A DNA stretch of 8,586 nt from an uncultured Odoribacter sp. (GCA_947176455.1 CAMWQQ010000060.1:1-8586); one strand, 5' to 3'; shown: positions 1 to 8,211, counted from the stretch's first letter. Notes: a model not told the origin generated them from the sequence alone. Made by a program: numbers and translations.

Positions 1-1303
1 CGAAAGCCAGAAACGCGCCGCCAGTTTCTATATCAACGGAGGCTATGCGTATGACAACCGGTATTTACTGGATTTCAACTATCGAAACGACGGAGCTTCC
101 ATGTTCGGCACAGACAACCGTTTCAGAAACACCTGGTCGGTAGGCTTAGGCTGGAATATCCATCATGAAAAGTTTATGGAGACGACCGAATGGTTCCAGT
201 TGCTGAAACTCAGAGCATCTGTCGGTAATCCCGGCAACCAAAACTTTGCCGCCTATCAGGCCTTTTCCACCTATATGTTCAACGGGTGGATGACCAATGT
301 TTTCGGAACCGGAGTCATTTTGAACGCATTAGGGAACAAAGAACTGGCTTGGCAGGAAACCATTAACTACAACGTCGGAACAGACATCACCATGTGGGGA
401 AATCGGTTGAACATCACGTTCGACTACTATTGGAAAAACACAGACCCGTTGCTGGCCATCATTACCACCCCCGGTTCCATGGGAGTCAAAAGCCTGGCGA
501 TGAATGCCGGCACACAAAAGACCCAAGGTCTGGAAGCCACTCTCAAGCTCTCCCCTATATACAGACCGGAACAACGTATCAATTGGAACATCAGTGCGAA
601 CGCCACACACGCTACGGCACGATATGCGAACATCGGCAACTCATTCAGTGCGTTGAACGAAAGCGGAAGAGCCTCCCTGGCGGGGACCGTTCGCTATTAC
701 GACGGTGGCAGTCCGACGGCGATATGGGCAGTACGTTCCGCAGGCATCGACCCCGCCACCGGCAAAGAACTTTTCGTAAAGAAAGACGGAACATATTCAT
801 TCAATTATGACGTGGACGATGAAGTGGTCATCGGCAACACGGAACCGAAAGTCGAAGGAGTATTCGGAACTACTTTTTACTACAAAGGGCTGAGTTTCGG
901 ATGTTATTTCCGCTATCAATTGGGAGGACAAGTATTCAATACATCGGTATTCCAAAAAGTAGAAAATATCGGTACGGAAGAGGTTTATTTCAATCAAGAC
1001 AAGCGGGCACTGTACAACCGCTGGTCGGAATCAAACCGGGAAGCGCAATTCAAAGGCATTTCCCTGATTCAGAAAACAGACAAATCCTCCCGTTTCGTCA
1101 TGGACGAAAACACATTAAGTTGTGAATCAGTAAACGTAGGCTACGAATTCACGCAAAGTTTCATCAAGAAAATCGGATTGTCCGCATTGAATGTACAAGC
1201 AAACATGAACGATTTGTTCCGTTGGTCTTCCGTCAGAAACGAAAGAGGCATCGATTACCCGTTTGCACGTACTATTTCGTTTTCAGTCGGAGCTACCTTT
1301 TAA
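1..1303 (+). CDS. SusC/RagA-family TonB-dependent outer-membrane transporter, C-terminal part (5' end outside window)
   Basis: This is the C-terminal part of a TonB-linked outer-membrane beta-barrel that imports oligomeric nutrients together with its SusD partner. The frame is open from base 2, so 433 residues are present; family members are usually about 1000, so the signal peptide, carboxypeptidase-like domain, TonB plug and first barrel strands lie upstream. The first residues (YDNRYLLDFNYRNDGAS) are a barrel strand, followed by the family-typical LKLRASVGNPGNQ segment. Alternating aromatic and polar strands continue to the end. The protein finishes with ISFSVGATF, a barrel-assembly signal with a terminal Phe. 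The internal ATG at 101 is not a start, because coding sense continues upstream in the same frame. SusD follows after 21 nt. The substrate cannot be read from this part. Family identity is recalled from conserved patterns and is strongly supported by the SusD neighbour. Confidence 0.95.
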   Translation, partial: ESQKRAASFYINGGYAYDNRYLLDFNYRNDGASMFGTDNRFRNTWSVGLGWNIHHEKFMETTEWFQLLKLRASVGNPGNQNFAAYQAFSTYMFNGWMTNVFGTGVILNALGNKELAWQETINYNVGTDITMWGNRLNITFDYYWKNTDPLLAIITTPGSMGVKSLAMNAGTQKTQGLEATLKLSPIYRPEQRINWNISANATHATARYANIGNSFSALNESGRASLAGTVRYYDGGSPTAIWAVRSAGIDPATGKELFVKKDGTYSFNYDVDDEVVIGNTEPKVEGVFGTTFYYKGLSFGCYFRYQLGGQVFNTSVFQKVENIGTEEVYFNQDKRALYNRWSESNREAQFKGISLIQKTDKSSRFVMDENTLSCESVNVGYEFTQSFIKKIGLSALNVQANMNDLFRWSSVRNERGIDYPFARTISFSVGATF

Positions 1304-1324
1304 ATAAATCGTTTTAACCAGATA

Positions 1325-2788
1325 ATGAAGCACATCATGAAAAACAAAGCATATACAGTCGCCCTCGCTTGTCTATCCGTCCTGTTCAGCGGATGCAACA
1401 ACTGGCTAGACGTGAAGCCATACGACCAGATATCAGAGGAAGAGTTGCTCTCCACCGAAGACGGCTTTTTCAAATTGTTGAACGGCATTTATATTGAACT
1501 GAACCACGAGAATCTATACGGAAGTACACTTTCCGTTGAGATGCTTGAGGTCATGGGAGGTGCTTATGAGATTGGAACGGACAATATGGTCTGGGGCAAT
1601 TACAAAGACCTGAGCAAATACGAATACGGCACGGAATATTGGCGAACTCGGTTGAGTGCTACCTGGGACAAGGCATACGCCTTGATTCTCAATTGCAACA
1701 AGATTCTGGAAAACATGGAAGGAAACCATGTCGCTTTGTTTACGGAGGACAATTACAACATCGTCCGCGGTGAAGCACTGGCATTAAGGGCGATGCTCCA
1801 CTTTGACATGCTACGCCTGTTCGGTCCCGTCTATTCACGAGGGAAAAACAAGACAAGCATTCCGTATTACTTTTCACAGACCAATCTTCCGGAAACTCCG
1901 CTGACGGCAGAACAAGTTGCCCAAAATGTCATTGCCGACTTGAGGGAAGCACGCATCCTGCTTGCCGGAGACCCGATTATAACAAATGGAACGATGATGA
2001 GCGGCGACCTCAACGCCTCATCCAATTTCCTACGATACCGTGCTTTGCGCCTCAACTATTATGCCGTAACCGGATTGCTGGCTCGCGTTTATCTTTATAC
2101 CGGCGATAAAGGAAATGCCTTCACTTATTCCACGGAAGTCATCAAGGCCGCCAATAACGGAATATTTCCCTGGGTAGACAAAAAACTGGTCATCGGTTCG
2201 CCCGATGACCCGGACAGGATTTTTTCCTCCGAAGTCATCTTTGCCTTGTCCCATTCCAGACGGAGCCAGTTATTCAAAAATTATTTCGATCCGTCCCGTC
2301 TGCCGGGTTGCGTGTTCAGAATGGAAAGAGAATTCATGAACAACTACATTTACGGAGGCTCCACAACCGGAGGCAACCAGGATGATTACCGAAATCTGGT
2401 GAACTGGACAGCAAACGGAGCTTACAAATATTTCTACAAATATGCAGACATGGTGGCTACGGGAGCCATTGAAAATACCATGATTCCCCTGTTGCGTCTC
2501 GGAGAAATGTATCTGATTGCGGCAGAAAGCCAGTCCGACGACCTGGCTGCCGGAGTCTCTTATGTGAATACGCTTCGCAAAGCCCGGGGCGTTTCCAACT
2601 TGCAGACATTGAACAGCGACTTGCTGATTTATGAATACATCCGCGAGTTGTACGGCGAAGGACAATTGTTCTATCTCTACAAACGGTTGTTCTCCCCCAT
2701 TTATTTTTCCGCAACCGCCAGCAAGAATCCGGAACCCAGCGATGAAATTTTCATTGTTCCCCTACCCGATTCCGAGACAGAAAACTGA
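1325..2788 (+). CDS. SusD/RagB-family nutrient-binding outer-membrane lipoprotein
   Basis: This is the surface lipoprotein that caps the SusC barrel and captures ligand, 487 residues, a normal length for SusD/RagB. The signal peptide ends in a lipobox (LFSGC, Cys24), followed by NNWLDVKP, the usual start of a mature SusD. Further family marks are VRGEALALRAMLHFDMLRLF (residues about 147-166, a TPR-like helix followed by a GP turn), RLGEMYLIAAES (about 391-402) and the C-terminal helix with RELYGEGQLF. The C-terminus, DEIFIVPLP, is also typical. The start at 1325 has no clear Shine-Dalgarno sequence. A second Met (residue 5, base 1337) is possible and leaves the signal peptide intact. The gene sits 21 nt after SusC and 6 nt before the next gene, so it is surely cotranscribed. 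No feature shows whether the ligand is a glycan or a peptide. Confidence 0.96.
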   Translation: MKHIMKNKAYTVALACLSVLFSGCNNWLDVKPYDQISEEELLSTEDGFFKLLNGIYIELNHENLYGSTLSVEMLEVMGGAYEIGTDNMVWGNYKDLSKYEYGTEYWRTRLSATWDKAYALILNCNKILENMEGNHVALFTEDNYNIVRGEALALRAMLHFDMLRLFGPVYSRGKNKTSIPYYFSQTNLPETPLTAEQVAQNVIADLREARILLAGDPIITNGTMMSGDLNASSNFLRYRALRLNYYAVTGLLARVYLYTGDKGNAFTYSTEVIKAANNGIFPWVDKKLVIGSPDDPDRIFSSEVIFALSHSRRSQLFKNYFDPSRLPGCVFRMEREFMNNYIYGGSTTGGNQDDYRNLVNWTANGAYKYFYKYADMVATGAIENTMIPLLRLGEMYLIAAESQSDDLAAGVSYVNTLRKARGVSNLQTLNSDLLIYEYIRELYGEGQLFYLYKRLFSPIYFSATASKNPEPSDEIFIVPLPDSETEN

Positions 2789-2794
2789 TTCATC

Positions 2795-3589
2795 ATGAAA
2801 AATGCAGAAAAAATGAGAAAGATAACATATACCATCCTACTGCTTGCCGGTGTTCTAAGTGCCTGTGACCAAAGAGAGCCTGCGGCATTTGAAGAAATCA
2901 GCGGCATTTATTTCAATAACCGCGCCAACATTTCATCCACCAGCGCCTTGCTTGACAGCACCAGTCTAACCTTTGTCTACGAGAATACGGATGAAATGAA
3001 TGTTCCGGTCAAAATCCAGCTGTTGGGACGCCCATCGACACAGGCGCGTCCGATTGAGTTGCGCATCACATCGGAAGACGCTACGGAAGGCGTGGATTAC
3101 GTATTGCCGGAAAGCACCGAGTTGCCGGCTGGTGCCACGACCCTGAATTATATCGTTACCCTGAAACGAACCTCTCCGTTGAAAGAAGCAACCAAAACCA
3201 TTCTATTGGAGATTTTGCCGAATGCCTGCTTTTCACTCCCCGTATCGGAAGAGGTGCAGGCAAACGGAGACACCGTATCTATGTTGCACTATCGGATTAT
3301 TTATTCCGATATGTTCACGACTCCCCCGACGGCATGGCGAACTGATTTTCTGGGCACATTCTCTCCTCAGAAGTTCAACCTGATATGCAAAGTAGTGGAC
3401 ATCGCCCCGTCAGATTTCAACGATGCCTCCAAGCTGACCTTTCCCAAGCAATTGTATATCCGTCAGACAATAACCAAATACATTACGCAGGAAATCGCCA
3501 AGCGCGACAACGGAGAAGCATTTGACCAGGACGTATTGGATAGCCAAACCGGAGAACCGTTAAGTTTTATAGACACCAATAATCATTGA
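2795..3589 (+). CDS. DUF4843-type lipoprotein, SusC/D accessory
   Basis: This is a predicted lipoprotein of 264 residues with a short N-terminal signal and lipobox LSAC (Cys24). The mature start contains EEISGIYFNNR, the pattern I associate with DUF4843. Next comes a beta-rich region resembling an Ig/Calx-beta fold (VPVKIQLLGRP, then ATEGVDYVLPEST, TTLNYIVTLKR). The C-terminal half, from about residue 165, is less patterned and carries PPTAWRTDFLGTFSPQKFN. The function of the family is not established. Its regular place is directly after SusD, as here (6-nt gap), and accessory lipoproteins in that position can be surface-exposed parts of SusC/D complexes. A second Met at residue 7 (base 2813) could be the real start and would still leave a signal peptide. 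The stop codon is 5 nt before the next ATG, so the two are probably translationally coupled. Confidence 0.85.
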   Translation: MKNAEKMRKITYTILLLAGVLSACDQREPAAFEEISGIYFNNRANISSTSALLDSTSLTFVYENTDEMNVPVKIQLLGRPSTQARPIELRITSEDATEGVDYVLPESTELPAGATTLNYIVTLKRTSPLKEATKTILLEILPNACFSLPVSEEVQANGDTVSMLHYRIIYSDMFTTPPTAWRTDFLGTFSPQKFNLICKVVDIAPSDFNDASKLTFPKQLYIRQTITKYITQEIAKRDNGEAFDQDVLDSQTGEPLSFIDTNNH

Positions 3590-3594
3590 GAAGG

Positions 3595-5151
3595 ATGAAA
3601 CTGAAAAATAATCTGCCTATTTACCTGTTAGGCCTTTTGATGATGGCTTGTGCAGAAGACAAAGGGAATTACAAATATCACGACCTGATTGAACCCGAAA
3701 TTTCGGGCGTAGAGGAAAAACTATCCGTACTGACATACGCCTCCTTGCGTCTGAACCCTGAACTGGGAGCCAAGGCAAAGGCGGAAAACCAATACAGTTA
3801 CGAATGGAGGGCCATCAATCAAGACGAAAGCCATGAAGTGACCGTACTCGGCGACTCCCGGAATCTGGACTATCAGGTGGAACTGGCACCAGGCATCTAC
3901 ACGCTCTATTTCACGGTTACGGAAAAAAGTTCCGGACTTTACTGGCAACAAAATTACCAGTTGACGGTAAGCGATGCCACCACAGAAGGCTGGATGGTAC
4001 TTTGCTCAGACAACGGCACCGCCCGTCTGGACATGGTATCCACAGTGACGGGGGAAACCTATTTCGACATCCTGAAAGACAACAAAGAGATGCCCGCATA
4101 TCAAGGTCCGCGAAAAATACAATGGCTTTCCAAGCATGCCGACTCGGATTCCCCCTACTATCTGTTGACCGAACAGGGAGCCACACGTCTGGGAAAAAAC
4201 AAATTTATCTGGAAAGAGGAATATGATTTCAAATACGAAGTCGCCACGTTGGCTAATCTGTGTCCCTACTCCATTACCTTGGCGGGATTCGGCAGGATGA
4301 TGGTAAGCGGAACAGATGCCTACTACAACGAAACCATCTCCTTCAGCGGACTTTACGGCGACAAAATAAACGAAGGATTTGCCGTTGCGCCACACATCGG
4401 CGCGAACATCAGCGCCACAATATATGCCGCCGTCTATCTGATGTATGATACAGACAACAAACGCTTCATGACCTATTGTCCGATGATGCAATCCGAGGCG
4501 TTGGGAGGATACGAACCTTTGCAGGAAATCACCGCCATGGAGGAACTGGCTCGAACCGCCAAAGGAAGCGATAAAGTCGTGGGCACGGCTTTCGATGAAT
4601 ACCCTGTCGGTTATGATTACGTGTATATGGAGAATACGAAATATGATGCAGGAAACGCCAAAATGGGAACCACCTACACGCTTCTGAAAGACGAGACCGG
4701 CAAACTTCATGTATATGGCATTCAGTTGGGAGATTTTATGTTGTTTTCCGATTGCTCCTACATCATCGGAAGAGCCTATTACGGTGACTTGTCCGGCTGT
4801 ACAGACATCGGAAAAGAAAACAATCTGTATGCTTTCAGTTCCTTGCGCAACTATATGTACTATGCTGTAGGTGGAACATTGTATCGGGTTGACCTTTCCG
4901 AGAAACCGCTGACGGCAAAGAAACAATTCACGCTAAACGGAGAGACCATCACCTGTCTCAAGTTCAATCTCTATCAGAACAACCCGAATGACAACCGTTC
5001 ATACGATTTGGTTGTCGGAAGTGTAAAAGACGGGAAAGGTACACTCAGAATATATGAAGGCATGTCCACCGAAGGAGACTTCTCCTCTGTTACCCCTGAA
5101 ATTTATACGGGTTTTGCAGAAATTGTAGACGCAACCTATCGGGAGAGATAA
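3595..5151 (+). CDS. PKD-like family lipoprotein, SusC/D accessory
   Basis: This is a lipoprotein of 518 residues from the ATG at 3595. I prefer this start over an upstream in-frame TTG at 3586, because the ATG gives a compact signal peptide with lipobox MMAC (Cys19). The mature protein opens with AEDKGNYKYHDL, a pattern typical of Bacteroidales PKD-like lipoproteins (PKD_2 type). Residues about 30-127 look like an Ig/PKD domain (YSYEW around residue 71, PGIYTLYFTVT, YQLTVSD). After that comes TEGWMVLCSDNGTARLDMV (Trp133) and a long beta-rich region with repeated short strands, possibly propeller-like. No catalytic motif was found, so a binding or scaffolding role at the cell surface is inferred. 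It follows the DUF4843-type gene by 5 nt and precedes the TlpA-like gene by 38 nt. The trio SusD, DUF4843, PKD-like is a recurrent gene order in Bacteroidales. Confidence 0.87.
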   Translation: MKLKNNLPIYLLGLLMMACAEDKGNYKYHDLIEPEISGVEEKLSVLTYASLRLNPELGAKAKAENQYSYEWRAINQDESHEVTVLGDSRNLDYQVELAPGIYTLYFTVTEKSSGLYWQQNYQLTVSDATTEGWMVLCSDNGTARLDMVSTVTGETYFDILKDNKEMPAYQGPRKIQWLSKHADSDSPYYLLTEQGATRLGKNKFIWKEEYDFKYEVATLANLCPYSITLAGFGRMMVSGTDAYYNETISFSGLYGDKINEGFAVAPHIGANISATIYAAVYLMYDTDNKRFMTYCPMMQSEALGGYEPLQEITAMEELARTAKGSDKVVGTAFDEYPVGYDYVYMENTKYDAGNAKMGTTYTLLKDETGKLHVYGIQLGDFMLFSDCSYIIGRAYYGDLSGCTDIGKENNLYAFSSLRNYMYYAVGGTLYRVDLSEKPLTAKKQFTLNGETITCLKFNLYQNNPNDNRSYDLVVGSVKDGKGTLRIYEGMSTEGDFSSVTPEIYTGFAEIVDATYRER

Positions 5152-5189
5152 AACTGGGATAGAATCATATACTAACATCGAATACGAAA

Positions 5190-6548
5190 ATGAGAAATTG
5201 TTTATTATTTCTGTGGATATTTTTGGCATGCGCTTGTGCCTCTTCCACACAACGGGGTGGCATTGAAATCACGTTTGACGTACAGCAACCCACCGCCCGG
5301 CAAGTCGTACTGGTATATCAGACCACCATTTGCGAGATACCCCTGGACGAACAAGGCCATGCCACCTACACGTTGAAAAATGTAGATGCCGTACACGCCC
5401 GTCTCTTTTACGGACAACAGGAAAGAGCGATTTACCTGGAGAAAGGAGACCGCGCCCGCATCACGTTTGACGGCAATGACTTTGTGCGCACTTTTGCCTT
5501 TGAGGGCGACAAGGCTCCTGTGGTCGATTATCTGAACCGCATATCACTGACTCCTTTGGAACAGGAATATTATGTGTTACCGCTGAATGAATTTGCCCGG
5601 AAAGTTGAACAAAAGGAACAGGAAAGCCGGAAATTGCTGGAAGCACACCAACTGGGAAAGTTCGGCAAATTTGAAAAAATGGAACAGGGACGCATCCATT
5701 ACGGTTTTGGTAGCGCCTTGCTGATGTACCCTGCCGGACATTCCGCCTTGGCACAGGATATAGTAGCCTATAAGCCCGATGACGCGTATTACGAAATCCT
5801 CCGCACTTATTGGAAGGAAGACGAAGATTGGATTGACGTTCGCGAATACCGCAGCATCATGATTGAACTGGCGCATGCACTTGATGAAGCCGGCAGAAAC
5901 GTGAGAGGCTACTATCCAAAAGCTGTTGCAGAAATGCGGTATATTGCCGACCATGTTCAAAGCGAGAAAATAAAACAAACCTTGTTGCACCAGATAGCGG
6001 CATCGCACGTTGACCAGTTCGGCATCAAAAACATCACCGACATGGAAAATCTTTACCACACCTATGTGAAAGATACGGTTTTACTTGCCGACTACCGGAC
6101 AAAATACGACAAATGGGACATGTCCACACCCGGTAAACCGTCCCCCGATTTCAAGGCAGTGGACATAACGGGAAAAACCTATTCCCTGAAAGACTTTAAA
6201 GGGAAGTATATCTATATAGACATGTGGGCAACCTGGTGCGCTCCCTGCAAGCGGGAACTCCCGTTCCTGAAAGCGCTGGAAGAAAAGTTCGCAGGAAAAA
6301 ACATTGTTTTCCTGGGGCTTTCCATTGATTACGACAAGACGAAATGGGAAGAGCGGGTCAAAAGCGACGAACTGGCAGGCGTACAATTGCACATCGGCCC
6401 GCAAAGCAGTTTCAAACGCGCCTACAACATCGACGGCATTCCCCGTTTCATCCTGCTGGACAAAGAAGGAAAAATCATCAATAACGAAATGTCCCGTCCT
6501 TCCTCTGAAGATACCGAACGTATTCTGAATGCATTGGAAGGGATATAA
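5190..6548 (+). CDS. TlpA-like thiol-disulfide oxidoreductase with N-terminal accessory domain, probable lipoprotein
   Basis: This is a thioredoxin-fold redox protein of 452 residues, predicted to be exported. The C-terminal domain (about residues 310-452) has the TlpA/AhpC-TSA layout: GKPSPDFKAVDITGKTYSLK, a strand with YIYIDMWATWC, the active-site pair Cys350-Ala-Pro-Cys353, then FLGLSID, and the cis-proline segment GIPRFILLD (Pro418). Both active cysteines and the proline are intact, so it should be active in disulfide reduction or exchange. The N-terminal part (about 25-100) is a small beta domain resembling DUF4369, and a charged helical linker (about 120-300) follows. The signal peptide ends in ACACASS; either Cys14 or Cys16 could be lipidated, and neither lipobox is canonical. 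Such proteins often accompany SusC/D operons, where their substrates are unknown. No promoter or terminator is visible in the 38-nt gap before it. Confidence 0.9.
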   Translation: MRNCLLFLWIFLACACASSTQRGGIEITFDVQQPTARQVVLVYQTTICEIPLDEQGHATYTLKNVDAVHARLFYGQQERAIYLEKGDRARITFDGNDFVRTFAFEGDKAPVVDYLNRISLTPLEQEYYVLPLNEFARKVEQKEQESRKLLEAHQLGKFGKFEKMEQGRIHYGFGSALLMYPAGHSALAQDIVAYKPDDAYYEILRTYWKEDEDWIDVREYRSIMIELAHALDEAGRNVRGYYPKAVAEMRYIADHVQSEKIKQTLLHQIAASHVDQFGIKNITDMENLYHTYVKDTVLLADYRTKYDKWDMSTPGKPSPDFKAVDITGKTYSLKDFKGKYIYIDMWATWCAPCKRELPFLKALEEKFAGKNIVFLGLSIDYDKTKWEERVKSDELAGVQLHIGPQSSFKRAYNIDGIPRFILLDKEGKIINNEMSRPSSEDTERILNALEGI

Positions 6549-6589
6549 ATCAACAACTAAACTATTATTAACTCAAAAAGCGATTAATC

Positions 6590-7882
6590 ATGAAAAAAAT
6601 CTGGTTTTTAATGCTGATGATGTGCGCAGTAAGCGTATTCACGGCTTGTTCAGACGATGAAGGAGAAAACGAAGTCGTCAATCCGATTTCAAATCCTTCT
6701 GTTCCCGCAGAAGCAGAAATCGGTACCGAAGTACTTGTCAGAGGAACAGGTTTTGATGCCTCTTTGGCAAGACTGTCATTAAAAGATGCAAACGATGTTG
6801 AAACAACATTGACCGATTTGTCATTTACTGCTTCCGGTGTTAGCTTTACCATTCCGATGTCTTTGGTTGCCGGAGACTATACATTGTTTTTGACTCAAAA
6901 CGGAGTATGGGAACTGGGCAAGATAAAGTTGCTCCCTGCAACTTTGCCGATTATCGGTCTGTCATTTCCGAAAGAAGCCTACATCGGTCAAGAATTAACC
7001 ATTGCAGGAAATAATTTTGATGCCGCATGCAAAATCTACCTGGAAACAACCGACGAGGAGGCAACAAGAACGGAACTGACCATCACCGACCGGAGCAATG
7101 GAGTGGTATGTACTATTCCTGCAACTGTTACAGAGGGCACGTACAATTTGGTGCTGGCTCAAAGCGGAGCTGAATGGGTATTGGGAGAAATTACCCTTGA
7201 AGCAACTCGCAGATTAAAATCCATGTTGGTGGAAGTGGACTATAGTGAAATGGGAGGTAATGTAGATACATATTCTTATTATTTGGCATACAATGCACAA
7301 GGACAGGTTGAAAGCATCAATGCCGATGAAGAAGGAACAATGCCCTGGTATAGCCTCACGTATTCCAACGGACAAATTTCAATCGAACCAGGAATTACGG
7401 CAGAAGAAAATTTAAATGAACCCTATCCCTTTATATTTGAGGTCGAAGACAATCAGGTGATCAAACATATCGACGGTTCCAGAGAATATAGTTGGACGTA
7501 TACAGAGGACAAATTAACAGACATCGTGAGAATCAGCAATTCAAAATCACTATTGGCATTGGAATGGGAAAAAGACAATGCGGTTCAGATAGGCGACAAT
7601 ACCTTCACCTACGATGAAAATCAGAAAGTAAAAGGTGTTGACATCTCCAAATGTTTATCTTTCATCTCAACACTAGATGCCGATATCGAATTATTTTGTG
7701 CAGAATTACTGGGAATTTCTGGTGCCAAAAGCCTTAATCTTCTCAAAACGTTTAGCGCAGAGGGACTGGAACATGCCATGACCTGCACATTGGATGAAAA
7801 AGGATATTTGACTTCTGTTTCAATTGAAGGAAATGTAGAAGTATACTTCTTCCCCATAACCGTAAACTTGGTATATGAATAA
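6590..7882 (+). CDS. TIG/IPT-repeat lipoprotein with DUF4595-like C-terminal region
   Basis: This is a predicted surface lipoprotein of 430 residues, last gene of the operon. The signal peptide ends in lipobox FTAC (Cys20) followed by SDDEGE, an acidic start that resembles the Bacteroidetes surface-export signal. Two tandem TIG/IPT Ig-like domains follow (about 31-114 and 117-204). They align by eye: IGTEVLVRGTGFDA against IGQELTIAGNNFDA, then GDYTLFLTQNGVWELGKIKL against GTYNLVLAQSGAEWVLGEIT. Residues about 208-430 contain a series of short strands of the type YLAYNAQGQVESI, LTYSNGQISI, WTYTEDKLTDI, FTYDENQKVKGV and CTLDEKGYLTSV, like YD/DUF4595 repeats. A helical insert (about 352-393, with LLGISGAKSLNLL) resembles the DUF4595 centre. 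A binding or adhesion role is inferred; no enzyme motif is present. It lies 41 nt after the TlpA-like gene. Its base composition is lower in G+C than the genes before it, suggesting a separately acquired end module. Confidence 0.85.
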   Translation: MKKIWFLMLMMCAVSVFTACSDDEGENEVVNPISNPSVPAEAEIGTEVLVRGTGFDASLARLSLKDANDVETTLTDLSFTASGVSFTIPMSLVAGDYTLFLTQNGVWELGKIKLLPATLPIIGLSFPKEAYIGQELTIAGNNFDAACKIYLETTDEEATRTELTITDRSNGVVCTIPATVTEGTYNLVLAQSGAEWVLGEITLEATRRLKSMLVEVDYSEMGGNVDTYSYYLAYNAQGQVESINADEEGTMPWYSLTYSNGQISIEPGITAEENLNEPYPFIFEVEDNQVIKHIDGSREYSWTYTEDKLTDIVRISNSKSLLALEWEKDNAVQIGDNTFTYDENQKVKGVDISKCLSFISTLDADIELFCAELLGISGAKSLNLLKTFSAEGLEHAMTCTLDEKGYLTSVSIEGNVEVYFFPITVNLVYE

Positions 7883-7915
7883 ATCCAGATAATTCATCCA
7901 AGATTATCAAATACT

Positions 7916-7955
7916 AAAGAGCCATATCATTAAAATAATGATATGGCTCTTTTTT
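7916..7955 (+). terminator. Rho-independent terminator of the SusC/D operon
   Basis: The arms 7916-7932 and 7936-7952 are a perfect 17-bp inverted repeat (AAAGAGCCATATCATTA and its complement) with a 3-nt AAA loop. A run of six T residues (7950-7955) closes the plus-strand side, overlapping the end of the stem. It lies 33 nt after the stop of the TIG lipoprotein gene. The opposite strand has only a short T run after the stem, so I assign it to the plus strand. It separates the operon from the AT-rich genes that follow. Confidence 0.92.
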
Positions 7956-7966
7956 ATGCCCAGCTA

Positions 7967-7997
7967 TTGTTTATCATATAAAAAGCGACTATATTTG
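7967..7997 (+). promoter_or_regulatory. Bacteroides-type promoter (-33 TTG, -7 TATATTTG)
   Basis: TATATTTG at 7990-7997 matches the Bacteroides -7 consensus TAnnTTTG at every fixed base. ATTG ending at 7969 (consensus TTTG or TTG) sits upstream with a 20-nt spacer, within the usual 19-21. Transcription would begin near 8003-8005. That leaves only about 6-8 nt of leader before the ATG at 8011, but about 22 nt before the in-frame ATG at 8026. The site lies just after the operon terminator, as expected for a new transcription unit. Confidence 0.7.
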
Positions 7998-8010
7998 CAA
8001 TAGAATAAGG

Positions 8011-8211
8011 ATGTTGTTTAATAATATGAAAGAAACAACGAGTATATCAAGTAAAAAGAAAAGAATTTCTAAAGGAGACAGATTAAATTGGATTCCTTTA
8101 AGAGATATACAACCTGTAAGATTAAAAGAATGTTCTGCTTCTTCACGTAGATTATCTAAAGTAGATCTATCTAGAATAAATAGAAACGTAACATCTTTTT
8201 TAATTCCGTGA
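8011..8211 (+). CDS. Small basic hypothetical protein (66 aa), upstream partner of the next frame
   Basis: I do not recognise this protein. It is short and rich in Lys, Arg and Ser (SSKKKRISKGDR near the start; RLKECSASSRRLSKVDLSR later), with no signal peptide or membrane segment, so it would be cytoplasmic and might bind nucleic acid or a partner protein. It follows a good promoter and shares the low G+C content of the next frame, both of which argue that it is expressed. The start is uncertain. ATG 8011 has AAGG directly before it, too close to act as a Shine-Dalgarno sequence, and would have an almost absent leader. ATG 8026 (MKETTS) fits the predicted transcription start better. Its stop overlaps a GTG of the next frame (GTGA, 8208-8211). 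It could be a separate gene, for example a small regulator or antitoxin, or the N-terminal part of a frameshifted longer protein. Confidence 0.5.
   Translation: MLFNNMKETTSISSKKKRISKGDRLNWIPLRDIQPVRLKECSASSRRLSKVDLSRINRNVTSFLIP

Noticed and set aside
394..810. A 138-codon plus-strand frame inside the SusC gene.
   Set aside because: It overlaps clear SusC barrel coding sequence in another frame, and its translation is rich in His, Arg and Gln with no family character.
3586..3594. TTG at 3586 as start of the PKD-like gene, overlapping the previous stop.
   Set aside because: The ATG three codons later gives a normal lipoprotein signal peptide, and ATG is far more common; the TTG adds only two Arg codons.
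4006..4926. A 306-codon open frame on the minus strand opposite the PKD-like lipoprotein gene.
   Set aside because: It lies wholly inside a well-supported gene with signal peptide and family motifs, its translation has no recognisable domain or export signal, and no promoter is seen. It is a shadow frame favoured by the codon use of the plus strand.
6549..6589. The 41-nt gap before the TIG gene considered as a separate promoter.
   Set aside because: No TAnnTTTG element and no hairpin are present, so the gene is most simply read as part of the upstream operon.
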